Numbered from the stretch's first letter, positions 25,226 to 38,880 are shown. The stretch is 64,000 nt of DNA from Drosophila pseudoobscura (GCF_009870125.1 NC_046683.1:15633001-15697000), one strand, 5' to 3'. A program made the numbers and translations. Notes: generated from the letters alone by a model not told the origin.

Positions 25226-28200
25226 ATGTAAACAAGAAATCTTGGAAATGGTCGAGTTTATCATTCAGATCCATCCAAAAAAGGAGTCTCCAGAAAGGTC
25301 TGGCCCTCCCATAAAGCCTCAATATCCCTTGCCGCAATATCTCGACCCTCGGCACAGCTGTGTAGCTCTGGAGACCAGCGATAAGGCAGAATGCATCACT
25401 GTTGCTGGCGATCTAATGCATTGGCCGATGAAATGGTGGGAACTCCTAGCAGGGGCTGTTCTATTTATTTGCTGGAACCCCGATTGGTCACCCTCACTTA
25501 GAGCTTAGCGTGCTGCAGGAATTGTGAGGAATTGTTTTTATTTATGACAGCCCCTTGCCAGGAAATGGAGGTGACGCGGCACGTGTTCCGCCAAAAGGCC
25601 GTTCCATCGGGCCAGTAGTAGAAAATTTCCATATTGTATATCCAAAACTCAATTTCTATGAATTTATTGCAATTTTCATGGAATTTTTTACTTTTGTTTT
25701 TGTAGTATTTTCGTGGTGTTTGTGTTTTCTTTGGTGGAAAAAGGAGCAAAAACGAACCTATTCAGTTTTTGTTCTCTTGAATTTTATTTTGGAAGCCATT
25801 ATCGCCCTTTGGGCATATGGAGTTGGGTTCAAATATTTGTGGATTTATTTATAATGTTTTTCCAGCTTTTCCACCCACACACACAAACATACACATAAAT
25901 TACCGCCGCCCCATCTATTGACTACTCGCTACCTCGCTTCCTTGAGTGTTGTATGCAAATAATTGCCGAGTGCTCCCCCACCGCCCCAGCGCCAACGAGT
26001 GTGCTTCGTACTCGTGGCATAGTTGTTTGTGTAGGCTGATGCTGCTGCTTTTTTGGGGGTCCACGGTCCAGGGTCCAGCACTCAGTCCTGGACTAATAAG
26101 CCGGGGGCGGTCGCGGGGGGGTTTGGGCGGAAATTTAAACAATGAACTGCCATGCCCATTAATATTACTTTGGGCCACTCGCAACTTTGACTTTGCTCCT
26201 TGCTGCTTGCTCCTTGGTGCTCCCTCCCCTGCTTTCACTCTGTGTCTGTGTGTGTGTGTCTGTGTGTGTGTGTCTGTGTGTTTGTTTGTTTGTTTGCCTT
26301 GTCGCTGAGCCAACAAAAGCGCCAGACGTGAGAGCGCGGTTTTGGCTTTTGTTTTTTTGTTTTTTAATTTTATTTTTATTATTTTGCTGGTGTTTGTGTT
26401 GGAAAGTTCACAAGTCGCTTTGATTCCCGTGGCCCTTGGACAGGCCGCCACCTGCCTGTTCGAGGCGAAATAATCTGCATGCAGTGGAATGGCATTTCAG
26501 AAGAACGCATATCCAAAATCCACACTATTCGGAAACAGTTTCAAAATAAATACATATAGAAATCTCTCTGAGAGACAGTCTGTCACGGAATCTGTTAAAG
26601 TAGAAGCGAATTCAACCGCAAAAATGATTCGAAGATCTAGAAAGATTTTTTGAATGCAAGTTTGTGTTTTTTTTGGCAAACTGAATTGAATTTCACTCTC
26701 AGGGAAAATCCAAAAAGCCATTTTCCCTCAACTTTTCGTCACTGAGAGTGAGAGAGAGAGAGAGGGGCAACAGCCAGAGGGCAAATGAAGAGGAAGCAGC
26801 ATGAGGGCAAGGGGAGAGCAAGAAACAAAACAGAGAAAAGAAAAAATATAAGTTTTTCGAGAGAGAATGGGTGGAAGGAGCGGGTAGGGGAGGTGGGGTT
26901 TTTTTTGGGGGGGGAGGGGAGGTTGAAACAAAGTTATTATTACTTTAATTTTGTGAGTCAGTTGTGAGGACTCGAGCGTCGAAGTTTTTTCGGTTTTTTT
27001 TTTGTTTTTTTTTTGTTTTTTTTTTTGGTTTGTTGGAGGATGTGGTGTTCCAGTCCCCACTGTGATTCGTCCCCCCCTCCAGTGCCCTCTCAAACACTGG
27101 CGCCACCCTTCCGGCCCGCCCTGCATCATCCAGCTGCCGTGCTTTCACTATACCCTGTGCAGCCTACGAAAATCGTGTACCCCTGACACGTGTGGCCGTT
27201 ACTCTTCTGAGCATTTTTTTTTTTATTTTAATATTATTTGGTCTTTTTTTGGAACGCAGATATTCGTTGCAGCTTCATTCTCTGGAAAATCATTTAAAAA
27301 ATTTAAATAATAAATAAATATTTTAAAAAAAAACCTAAAACACAATAAAAATTAAAAATAAATAAAAACCTAATTAATAAAAAATAAAATAATTAAAAAT
27401 TAAATAAAATAATCTTGCTCATTGCTGTTTCATGGAAAAATTCCGAAGGAGGTGGTAGGCAACGTCCTCACTGGAAGCGCCTTGCGGATCAATCCCTCCC
27501 TTACTCCGCCCCGGAAAAGAACGAGAGAATCGGGCGGATCAGGGAGAACCAGGGCGGACCAGTTGGAATATCAGCAGCACTGGGAAAGGACAAACTATCC
27601 AAGATAGTGGCCAAGAGTGTGGAACAGACTGAAACCCATACAAACGAAAATCGAAATGGAATTAAGGAAAACCCTGAGATCTTTCTGGAAACTGGAATGT
27701 AATACAGTGTTGGGAATTTTAATTCTAGAAATGCACAGAATGAATCATTTTCCCTATCTATATCTATATGATATGCTATGATAAGCAGATCTCCAGATCT
27801 TATAAGTAGCTGCCATTGAATCAGTGGATATGCCAGGATAGCTAGGGCTTCGGTTCGAAACGGACTTTTCTTTTATTTTCTTTTCTTTCTTGTTGTTTCT
27901 TTTTGAAAATTAAAAAGTTCCTCTCCAAAGAAGAGCTCCAAGGAAAATTCGTACCCGCTGGCCCCCCACACCGTTTTTGCATGGAAGGAGGGAGGGAGGG
28001 GGGGGGGGCACGGACATGTGTGCTTGTGGCGTGGCTCTTTGTGTGTGGTTGTTGCCACTGTCTGAAGTTTAATATGTTCCCCAAGGGCCTCATTAGTGGT
28101 GCCCCCTGTCGCTCTTTTTCCCTTTCTCTACCTCTCCCTCTCCCTCTCGCTGCGCCACCATCTAACGGTATAGATATACCCGCCTAAAACACACAACATT

Positions 28201-30795
28201 TGCTTTACACTACTATTTGACATCGGTTGTTGTCTGCAAATCTTTTTCTTTTTTGCTTTTCGGTTTGTTTTTCCCCCTGATTTCTCTTGATTGAACAGAA
28301 CACAACCGAAAAGTCCACACAGAGAGGTGGCGGGGGGGATAGACGAGAACGCTGGACGGGGTTCCGGGGGGCATGGATATGGTTAGGTGAGGTTTCAACT
28401 TTAAAGTGGAGAACGCCCTAATGAGTGCTATTATGGGGGTCTGCACTGGGGCCAGGCCCCCAGGGAAAACCCGAACGTGCTCCTTGGGGTTCGCTTTGTG
28501 CATTCGCTGGATTGAATATTAAGCCGACACTTGTCAGTGGGTCGGGGCACGGCGAGCGGGGAGCGGGGAGCGGGCGGGGTGTTTGTCACTAATTTTATTG
28601 GTAATAGTGCGGATGGGGAAAATTGGCGAATTGAGAGACAGAAAGTAGGGCGGTGGCAGTCTCAAATAAATTTAGAGACCTACATTTTTGAGTAAGTTTA
28701 AAGTTCCTCGAAAAAGGACTCTTCGGAACAGAAGAGTACCCAAAGAATGGTTAAAAATACCCATTGTTGGTGTTTGAATCTCAGCTGTGCCCTCAGTTTT
28801 GGGACTCTGCCTCATACCGAACCCCCCGAGTCCTGGCAGAATATATCCTATGCCATATCCTGCGTATTGTAGGTACATATATCCTATGGCTGTGTATGAA
28901 AGTACGTGTGTATGCTAATGTCTTGATTACAATATCACTAATGGCGCCAATTTGTTGTTGCCCTCGTGTTGGCATTGTGGATGGGCTTCCAAGAGGCGGA
29001 AGTAGCACCAGAGGCCAAAGAAAGACGCCACAAAAGGCAGACGAAAAGCGAAAGGAGCAGAAGCTGGAGCTGAAGCATCGTAAAAAAGGAAAGGACCCAT
29101 AAAGTAGCCAAAAACCGAATACGCAATTCGACAAAGCGTAGAAAAAAATACAAAAAAAAAAGAGGAAAAAAAAAGGAAATCTGAAAACGAAATGATGCCC
29201 AGGACTCCGACTGGATAAGGGTAGGGATAGGGCTGTGGCTGGGGGTGGGGGTGGTGGTGGCCTAAATACGACACCGAGATACGGCTACGGGAGCGGTGCC
29301 GACGCCGGTGGCCCTTACGGCTGAACGAGTCCAGTGTGTGTGTCTCCTGTTTGTGTGTGTGTGTGTGTGGTAAGCCAGAGGCAAAAGTCTGCACGAAACC
29401 TGCTCAAACTCAATTCGACTCAAGGCCGCCGGAGAATGCACTCAAAATGAGAGCCCACAGAGAACCGCCAAAAGAGAGGCAGACAGAGAGAGAGTGCGAG
29501 GGAGAAACAGGGTTCACTCAACCCAAAAGAATCGGGGACTGGAATCACGATGCCTCAGGCGTACTATGGGCATTCCATAATAAAAACACGACAGCCTCGT
29601 AGTCCAATCAGATTCGTGGGTTTCTCTAGTTCTTCCTCCGACATTTCCATACAAAGTAAATATATTTGAAAGACTTAATGGTCGTACTTTTGCCTATACT
29701 ACTCGACCTATTTGTGATCTATTCGACAGGGCTAAGGCTATCCAAAACAAGGATACGATAGGATCGAGGTGGTAATCGCTAGGGCAACTAAAAGTTAGTT
29801 TTTGTAACGAGTAGTTTGAAAACTTCTCGTTGATTCCACTGTGGGACCAACGGATAGCCCCAAAATCAACTCAAATTCTCTGAAACGTGAGAGTGCTGGC
29901 TGGCCCTCCGTCACTGCTCTCATTTTGGTGGCCATGTGCTTCCGCCTTACGCTCTCTCTCACTCTGTTTGCACAGGGTATAATGATTCTCGTATTGTGTG
30001 ATGGACCATGCAAATATTTCTGGAACAAGGGAGCTGTAAGGGTATCAAAAGCCTCGACTAGTTGGAGCTCCCTACTCAAATGTTGAGCAGGACAGTCTCG
30101 CTCTCTCGCTCTCTCTCCCTCTCCGTTATCTGCTGATGGCTCTCTGACGGAAGACGCAGGCGCACTCTTTGTGCGGCAACAATGGAATCCAATACAACAA
30201 CAAAAAAACCCCAAGAAAGCGAAAAAAAAAATTGTTTTTGCCCAGCCCAGGTCTGGCCACAACATCCATACATCTCCAGCAACCCGCCCAGCCGATACAC
30301 TTCCTTTCTGCTGCTCTCCCCAGCAGATCGAACAGCTGCTGCCCCTGTGCGTATGCAATGAAAAATTCGCACTACCCGCTCTCCGGGCACAGCGGCCGCG
30401 GCGCAGCCAACTGAGAATTTTTAATTGCTTCTTGTTGTTGCCTCCACAAATACCTTTTGCAGAGGGTATTGCGAGGATCTAGGATCTACCTTTGCAGAGA
30501 GACTCCTCCCAAAGGGCATTGATTTCTAATCTAGATCCAACAAAACATCAGTGAAAGATAGTTATCCCAACATACGATAGATACTTTAAGAAAATCAATA
30601 AGATTTAGTACTCGTAGTGGGAATTAGCTATATATTAATCGGATGACTAGAACTATAGAAAAGGGTATCAAAGGCTTCGTCATCCGAGCATAGATGTTCG
30701 TTCGTGTGGGGGGCGGGGGGAGTTTCGAGTGGGAGTTTCTTGGTCGGGGGGGGACTGTGCTGCAAGTGGGTGTAGCTGGGTGGCAGGTCACTTAC
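25226..30795. other. Non-coding stretch between IntS15 and candidate exon
   Basis: No gene is supported. It contains TG repeats (26239-26290), a poly-T and TTTTTTTTG ladder (26993-27027), a poly-G tract (27990-28008), a GAGCGGG triplicate (28553-28576) and GA-rich patches. Open frames reach about 180 codons but consist of simple-sequence translations. It is read as intron or intergenic DNA. Confidence 0.5.
26239..26290. repeat. (TG)n/(TGTC) microsatellite
   Basis: Interrupted TG repeat with TCTG and TTTG interruptions in non-coding DNA. Confidence 0.75.
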
Positions 30796-30885
30796 CTTTT
30801 GTCTCTGCAGATGGGCTGCGCTGCTCTGGAGCTCCAGTGATGCTGCTGCTGGTGCGTCTGTGGCTCCTATTGTTGTTGTCGTCAT
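30796..30885 (-). CDS. Candidate first coding exon, possibly dunce
   Basis: On the minus strand an ATG at 30885 opens exactly 30 codons (MTTTTIGATDAPAAAS..., ending ...HLQRQK) that stop at a textbook donor, AAAAG|GTAAGT, in phase 0 (intron starts at 30795). The peptide is Thr/Ala/Ser-rich with an LELQSSAAHLQ stretch. The frame stays open into the intron, so the donor rather than a stop defines the end. No partner exon is recognisable in the window, so the gene must continue at a distance. In D. melanogaster the gene next to the Notch 3' side on the same strand is dunce, a cAMP phosphodiesterase (PDE4 type) with several alternative 5' exons and very long introns that hold glue genes. Synteny makes dunce the best guess. 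The Kozak context (GGCGATGA) is poor. Confidence 0.4.
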
Positions 30886-32400
30886 CGCCGAGAAGCCGCC
30901 TGGAGTTTTGTTTTTGTTTGTTTGCTTTTGTTTGAGTTTGTTTGTTGTTTGTTTTTGGAATTTTCGGATTGGTTTGGGTTGGGTTTTATTTAGTTTTTCA
31001 TTTAAATTTATCTCATTTTCTTTTATCGCGCACACTTTATTTATTTATTCGATTTTGGCATCAATTTTAATTTTGTATTTTTTTTTATTCTAAGCTAATT
31101 TATGCATTTATTTTTCTATTTTGATTATATTTTCACACTTTTGATTTTGGCACACACCAAAAAAAAAAAACAAAAAAACAACAAAAATACAATCTCTCGA
31201 TTTTCTAGTTCTATTTGCAGAAATATTTCAACATTTATTTAATCTAGATGTATGGAGCTACTCCGTATATCTATAGACGATTAAATTGCTTTAGGATATT
31301 GCTTCGTTTCAGGATTCTCTCGCCTCGTCTCGTCTCGTCTCGTATTGTACAATAAGATTTGTGCAATATTTGTGGGGCACGTTTTTGTTTTTCGCCGCTG
31401 CCTTTTGCGGGGATGCTTTTTTGCGGCCGCCGTTGCCCCGCTAACGCTTTCAACTGCCTTTTTTTCGGCTTGTCCCGTTATGGCTGCTTTTTGGTATTTT
31501 TTTGTTTTTTGGTTTGCACTGCTTTTGATTTTGTTGTTGTTTTTGTGTTACATTCTTTTGCTGCTGTTTCTGTTTCTGCTTCTGGTTCTGCTTCTCCTTC
31601 CGCTTCTTCTTCTTCTTCTTCTTCTTCTGCTTGTTGTTGTGTTCTCTTGGGCTGCTCTTCTTGTTGTTGTTTCATCTCTTTTCCGCCTTCTGCTCTTTTG
31701 GCAGTCCAGCCGCCCTTTGGCCACCCCCTTTCGACCCCCGTCTCACACTGCGCAGACGTGGTTCTACCCCCCTCACCCTGCCACTAGACCCCAAAGATAA
31801 AACCTCACTCAAAGGGCTGCCTGCCTGCCTCAAAGGTGTATCACAGCACAAGGTGAGGCGGCATTCCCGTTCATTCGCTCTGTAGCGGTTTTTTGTGTCG
31901 CGATGTACCTTGCTTGATTACACTTCGGTCCAACCCCCTCCTAGAGAAACTCACTCAAAACTCACCTCAAAGCGGAGCCGAATAGAGCTCAATCGGCCAG
32001 GCTTATCCTCGTCTGTTTGGCCTCTCTTTTGAGCGCTGCCGTGTTCCTCTCTTTCGAGCGCGCCGCCTGCTGCTGCCGGCTTTCGGCTCGATGCTTCTTA
32101 TTCGTTCTCTCTTGGATCTGCTCGTGCTTTTGCTTTTGCTTTTGCTACTGGCTCTGGTTTGACCGCTACACAAGACTCCTTCTGTTCATTAAACGGTTCT
32201 TACTGCTGCTCCTTCGGCCTCTCTTTGAGCGCGTCTCTGCCGGCTTTTGGCCTCTTGCTCTCTTTTGAGAGCTTCCGTTGCTGCTGCTGCTGCTGATGAT
32301 GCCGGCTTTTGCTGATTTCCACTCTTGAAGCACTCCTTCCACTCTTTTGAGCGCCAAACTGTTTATCAGCTTCCCGTTAGCTTCCGTTCAAAAGAGAGCG
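30886..32400. other. CT-rich, motif-repeat DNA upstream of candidate exon
   Basis: Upstream of the candidate exon on its strand. It includes runs of TTG/TTTTG (30900-30960), a CTCGT ladder (31321-31343), CTT triplets (31600-31627), and from 32024 a cluster of CTCTTTTGAGCGC-like words. It is probably 5' UTR, promoter or enhancer DNA of the minus-strand unit. Overlapping open frames (up to about 150 codons) are translations of CT-rich simple sequence. Confidence 0.4.
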
Positions 32401-32401
32401 C
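32024..32401. repeat. Cluster of CTCTTTTGAGCGC words
   Basis: Copies or close variants lie at 32024-32036, 32049-32061 (one mismatch), 32221-32232 (one T shorter), 32260-32272 (GAGAGC end), 32342-32354, and inverted at about 32388-32401 (TTCAAAAGAGAGCGC). The core CTCTTTTGAG is nearly a palindrome. Two or three GCCGGCTTT words lie among them. Confidence 0.6.
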
Positions 32402-33102
32402 GGCTGGAGGGGGGCTTGGCTTATCGCACAAATTTCCGATTTATTTTGTATTTTTTAGTTTTGATTAACTTTTTTCTTTGGTTTGGCACATTAACAAAAA
32501 AAAAATTCACAAAAATGGCAACAACAAGATTGCCTTCAAAAAAATATCGGGAAATGCGAAAAGTTTTCAATCAGCTTTCTGCTTTTCACCGTAATTTATG
32601 CGGCCCGTTATCAGAGGAGGAAGGCTGTAAACAATTACACAGTTACAGTTAATGCATTTGTATAAACACACACACACGCACACACACACACACACTGTGT
32701 TACAAAGTGTTACACTGTGATAAGTGCGAGGGGACGGGCGATAGATAGGAACGGGGGGAGAGCTTATCAGTCGTGATTCCCAATCAGAAAGGCAAGCAGC
32801 ACAAATTTCCAATCGGATCGCGTTTCGTGGGCGTCTAAAAACGCGTGCAATGCCGTCAACGTTCAACGATCCTCTGTCGCTCCGACAACGCGCCAAAATC
32901 AACTGAAAACAGCGCGCGACTGCGATTCGATTCGGTGCGATGCGATGCGGCCACGGCGCAGAGCGACCCCAGCCTCAGCTTCTCTGTCGCTGTCGCTGTC
33001 GCTGCCTCTGCCGCTGCCCTGCCAGCGCCGCCCCTCCCCCACTCCACATGGAAATGAAATTGGAAATAGAAAACGCCATCAACCGAGAGCACGACTGAAC
33101 GA

Positions 33103-33127
33103 GAGACGAGCGAGCGAGCGAGCGAGC
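33103..33127. repeat. (GCGA)n microsatellite
   Basis: About six copies of GCGA/GAGC next to a CpG-rich, promoter-like patch. Confidence 0.75.
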
Positions 33128-36100
33128 GATTTTAATCGAGCACGCAAAAAAAATCAAAAGCAAAAAACAAAAAATAATAAAAATGAAAATGGAATCATGA
33201 GATCGGACGTGTGGAAAGCTGCAGATGCACAGCCGGCGACCATAGGGATGGCACTGACCTTTGAATGCCCTACATGAGAATCAGGACTGCATTTGAGGAG
33301 GGGATTGAGCAGAAGAGAGCATCAAAGCAGTCGTTGGTAAAGTGTCATCCTTCGATGAAACTCCACGGAATAATCAAAAATAATCGAAAGAATCAACACA
33401 CACTGTCCGCAGTATTGACACGTCACGTTGAAAGGCACTAACTACTTCCACAAACAGACACTGATGCTGTAATTGAATGGATCGATTAACGACAGAATGG
33501 AGGGGCCTGAGGGGAGGGCCTGGGTTGGCTTTTGTGAGATCAGCAAATACTCGGCAATAGAGTGAAAAATGCTCGACTCGCTGTTTGTGCAAATGTTGGA
33601 TCAATCAGTGACTAGCGGGTGTAAGCAATCAGTGAGAAAACTTGATGATATTTGATCTTATTAGTGCCTCTCAGGCCAAATAGAATCCCATCCATGACTA
33701 GTCAACCTTTTAGAGCTCATTATGCCTGATCAAACTGGGAGGAAATCGCCGTGATTGCAGATGACTTAGCAGATACAATCTGTTAGATAGCTGCACTTAA
33801 TGATCATTAGCGATTACATTGGGTGGAAAATGTTTATCACAGACTCATTACAGATAAGGTCAGTCGTAGAAGTCGTTGAGCAGCCGCTCAAAGATCCCTG
33901 AAGGAAGGAACAATATGATCTCAAAGTCCTTCATATCTATCTATCTGTGGAATAGATCTTTGTAGGGCAAACACTTAACGATTCCGATTGCGATCAATCT
34001 TGATTGTTTTTGTCGCGGTTTCTTGATGCTCGACGATGATGATGATCACAATCACAATCACGAGGCGGTTTCTCTTTTATATGACTTTATTGTACACCAT
34101 ATAGTATGTACATATATATGTATCTTCCTGTCTATCTGTCTGTCTGTCTGTCTCTTTCCGTCCAAGCACGCTACGATCATCAGAATGACAAAATAAATGT
34201 GTTTATTGTCTTTGCGGTTATTGTTATTGCCATTGTTGATAATTCGTATTACAATTGCAATTAAACATCCGAACAGAACACAGAACCGAACCGAACCGAA
34301 CCGTAGCGGCACCGGCGCCCAACTGTGCAATTCTCCTATCTCAACTATCTTCAAACATTCTGGAGATACTTTGCTCCGAAAAGGGGCAGCGACGCCTGCC
34401 CCCGTCGCACTCTCCACTCTCTGAGGTGGAACACTCTCCCATGGAAATTAATTTGTTTATTGGGGGCTGCTGTTACCATTACGGTTATTGCCATTGTTCA
34501 CATATATTTTTGTATACCCAATAACCAGTGGGCCGCCAGAGCGTATAGCTTTTCCTACTGTTTTCCCCTTATATACTGCACCCAAAATGAGGGTAACCCA
34601 TGGGTCGTATTACCCGACACTCGTATTCGTACCCGTACTCGTACTGGCTTTTATTCAAATTGCCATTAAGCAAACAGTTAAGAATCAATCGAATCGAACC
34701 GTATCGAATCCAATGCCGAACCGCACCGAACCGGCATCGGCGTCCAACTGGGAGGAACGGAACTTCATCGAGGGAACCGACAGACGACTGTGTGACGTTT
34801 TCGAATCAATGGCGTAGAATCGCTGTGGAGGAGCAGGAGTGCTTGGCGGGAGGGGGACGGGGAGGGGGAGGGGGAGAAGCAACAGAATATTTGGCTGCAT
34901 TTTTGTTGCCATTGACGTTGTTAACGATTTCCAAATAGTGTGGCAGTAGTTGACACCCCTTGCCCTCCCTCTCTCCATCCAGCCCGTACACCCCCGTACA
35001 GGTAAGCCCGTAACCTCCCCCTTCCGCCCCTACTGTGTCGTCATTAGCAACGAAGTTGGCGGCAAAAAAAAATAATACAAACGCTTGTTTGTTTTTCGAC
35101 TTTCGACTCTTTCGACCCTGTCCCCCTCTCTCTCTCTCTCTCCCTCTCACTTCCGCTCTATCAGTGGAAGAGAACTTCTGCACATTCTGATAAGCGGACA
35201 CAGTCCAAGTAAAAGCGTGGCAGGCAGGGGCGGTGCAGGGGCAGGGCACACACATTAAGTTATCGCAATTGTAGTTTTTTTTTCAGCTAATGCCACGGCG
35301 CTGACCACATGGCTCATTACCAACAAATTGGGGTGCTGGAAGAGGGCATAGATAACCGCTCTTTCGGGGCATTCCACTCGCCCACAGTGGAACCTGCGGT
35401 GGTAAGGTCAGTTTTTACCCCAATACATATTCTGCGGCAATATATTCGAATAGGATTGGATGGTCTCTACAGAAAAGAAGGAGCACTTTTTCTTTCACTT
35501 TGTAAAAAAGTTTCAGGGAATATATATAGGTAGGATCTACTTCCAATCTGTTCCGTTCCAACGAATGAACCTTGTTTTTGCGGGTCAAGCCACAACCAGA
35601 GGTTCATCCATCCATTATTTTTTTCTTTCTTCTTTTTTTTTTGTTGTTGTCATATTCCAGCGCGTGTGTGACACTTGATTGGATTTGTTCATATATAAAT
35701 ATATATTTATTTTTGACTTCCAATTCGATATATTCGGATATATGCAAGACTCTGGCATGCGTGTGTATCAGCAGCAGATACAGATACAGATACAGATACA
35801 CGTACGTACAGATACATGTGTGTATCTGCTATATCATTATAGATATAATTTCCACATATCGATGATATATGCACTACACGTTTGCCGTGCCTGTTGCTGT
35901 TGCTGTAGCTGTTGTTATGGACTAAATGCGTCAATTAAATAAAATATAATAATAATAAATATCTATGTAGGTGCAGAGATACATTCTATGGATAGATACC
36001 AAGATACACGCAGCGATACAGATACAAACACAGATGCATCTCTCTCCCTCTCTCTTCCTCTCTCTCTCTCTCTCTATCTGTGACAGTTCTATAGGAATTA

Positions 36101-37704
36101 TAAATAAATTATGATTTTCAATGACACTATAAATCGCAGAGTATATATTTATTGCAAATCGACGCCACGCTAAAAGATTTAAGTCCGATCCAAAAAAAAA
36201 AAAGCAATTCCATGTCTTCCCCTAATCCTCTCAAGCCCATAAAACCCATAAACTATCCATATGCGATCTGTTCGCATAAGATCTATATAATTTTGTGCAT
36301 ATATATATTTTTGTTTTGCGTATAAATTATTCGCAATTTTTGTTTTCAAATTTTTACGAGCTTCTTTAATGACAATTTCGCTGAATTTGGACTGAGAAAG
36401 ACCGATACGTACGCGTATGTGGGGTACGAGGGGCATGCCCCAAGCCCTCCTAGGCTCTCCTACGGACAGCTGTCTGGCTTGTTACGTGCCTCATTAAGTA
36501 TTTTCGGTTTTTAATTGACAAAACAACCAGGAGACAAAATCAAATTTAATTTCATTTATTATAAATCTCAAATAATTTTCGAATTTTCATTAAATTTGGA
36601 TTTTTGCAACAAAAGTATGCCAGGGTCGAGAGCTCGTGAGAGACTTTTTCATTGAAGAATTTTCATACGAAATTTAGAGGGGGAAGTGCTCTGGTATCTA
36701 TGTATCTTTGGAATCGATTGAGGCCAGAAAAATATTCAGAAGAGCGGAAGATGCCAAAAAATTCGAACTAACTTGTGGCCTTCATGGACTTCAAACTATT
36801 AGATCTATCGTTATTAAGTAGCAATAAATCTTTTCGTACACTTTTTCTTTTTTTAATTTCAGCATAATCTTGGGTATCACAGTCGAAATTGAAGTCAACA
36901 ATTGGATTAGATCATGGGACAATTGCCGAGGTTCTGTGACCTTCATGGGGCCGAAACTTCTCTCTTCGATCGCGTTCACATTTGTCAATTTCATTTAATT
37001 TATGATGAGTGTGTGTGTTTTTTTTTCCCCCTCATCTATACATTTGTACATACTCGTTTGTAGTATATGCAACCTTTTCTCTGTTGCGTATTCCCATTTC
37101 ATTCGCTTCGACTTGTTCAAATAATTTTGTTGTCATCTCGCATATTTATTAGCACCAGGCCGCCAAATGGGCCTCAGAGCATCGGAGGCCTGAGAGCGTT
37201 CGTCGTTATTTATTTGCGCATACAATAAATTTCTTAAACAAAAAAAATACACACAAAATACCAGAAAAGAGCCGGAGATAATTCGACAAATGAAGACGCG
37301 TGCAAAGGCAATTGAAGAACGTGCGTGGAGAGTGCTCCTCCCTCCCTATGTATTGGGGAACCATCGATCTTTGATCGATCTAGCTGTTACAGTGCATATC
37401 AGATTATGTACACTTTTTGGGCATGGAGTCCTTAATTACAATTGTAAATATACCATTTTTCGCTTGCTCTAACTCCTACAGACTCTGAGATCCAGGAGTT
37501 AGGATGGATTCTGGATCAGAAATATGTACATGCTCTCTAAGGGTTTGGCAAGGATGCAACAGTTTTTGGCCTGCTCCGCACACGGCGGCGTCTGCCGTCA
37601 ATCCAGCCGCACATCTCACATCCTGGCGGGAGCGTCGAGCGGGTTAAACGGGTTCAAAACTAACCGCAGGCGTTTCCCTCCCCCTCCTCCCTGGCCAAGC
37701 ACGG

Positions 37705-37708
<4 letters not shown>

Positions 37709-37739
<31 letters not shown>
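37709..37739. repeat. (GT)n microsatellite
   Basis: About 15 uninterrupted GT dinucleotides in non-coding DNA. Confidence 0.9.
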
Positions 37740-37743
<4 letters not shown>

Positions 37744-38880
37744 CCCGTCTGGTTTTTACCTACATTCGGGGATTGTGGCGTTACTTAATGGCCAGCACTC
37801 TTTGTTCTGCTCCATTCATGGCCCTTCTTTGTGTGGCTGGCTTTTCAAAGGCGCGTAACGTAACGGTATCACGGTGCAGTCCAGCTCGCGGTAAACGTTC
37901 CGGTCCGCGGATAGCGGTAAACGTTTAACAGTTAACAGTTAACGATAAGCGGTCAGCGGAATAACGAACTAAAAGCACGCCAAAAAAACAAAAAAAAATA
38001 AACAGTAACCGGACGACGAGGATGAAGGATGATAACACCGCCGATTCAATGTTTACCGTTAGGCTGCCGTGCCGTTCCGTGCGCCGCGTGCTTCGCCTCG
38101 AAGTGTTCCGGTGCTTTGGGTTCCGTTATCCGGCGCCACAGTTCGTCCTTTGGCCCCAAATGTTGTATGAGCTTCGGATGGCTTCGGGTTCGGGCTCGGC
38201 TTCGACTTCGGCTATGATTGAACTCAAAGAGGACTTTTACGTTCCATTCTCTTCCAATTCTCTCACTCAAAAATCCACTCAACCACTTCACTCAGTTGTT
38301 GAGCGAATGCGCCATTGAGCTGTACACCTCTTACATTTTCAAACTTGGATTAGCTTTTAAAAGCTGTTTAGCACATTTTCAAAAATAGTTCCCCTTTTTT
38401 TAGCTTTAAATGTATGTTTTAAAAAACTCAATTGCGCAACAGTTTGCATACAAAAACGTCAAGTCTAATCTAAAGCTTAAGATTTATTTATTAAATTAAT
38501 AACTTTTGAATTAATTTTAATCCTGTTTGAAATTTTACAGAAATGAGTTGCGAAGACAAGGAAATGTTGCCACAACTACGAATTGCGTTAAAAATATTTG
38601 AATTTAATTTATAAAAAAATAATAATAATACAAATAGTGAAGAGGAGGTTTATTTAGTTTCATGGGTTTTAGCCATTTTTATCATATTTTTTTCCAAGTC
38701 TAGCTAATATTGTCTCTGGAAACATGGCAGCACTGATGTACTCTGCCGTGGAACAGCGGTGGTCTTGAGCTGAGTGCCCTGTGTATACGCATCTGGATTT
38801 TCTGTCCGATTTTCTGTCCACTGTGGGCAGACGCACAAGGCACTTTTGCTCAAACAGCAGCAGCAGCATATTCCCTCAAT

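Larger units (their letters stand above)
32401..38880. other. Non-coding, promoter-like and simple-sequence stretch
   Basis: CpG-rich islands at 32830-33130 and 37850-38330 contain GAGCGAGCGA repeats and alternating TTAACAGTTAACG words and look like fly 5' leaders or promoters, but no confident coding exon was found there. Other contents are (CA)n at 32668-32694, a CTGT/ATCTG microsatellite at 34133-34152, GATACA repeats at 35770-35815, a TC run at 36040-36077, (GT)n at 37709-37739, and a local duplication near 34200-34770. Confidence 0.45.

Noticed and set aside
31345-31800. 151-codon Leu/Phe-rich frame
   Set aside because: It is a translation of CT/TTC-rich simple sequence, and both strands and several frames are open.
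34058-34160. (GTCT)n plus TA-rich patch resembling a mini-me/DINE element
   Set aside because: Only the microsatellite is present. No conserved element core or termini could be identified.
38022-38318. 98-codon plus-strand ATG frame in a CpG-rich patch
   Set aside because: It looks like a promoter or 5' leader. The overlapping minus frame is equally open and no domain or splice site supports coding.
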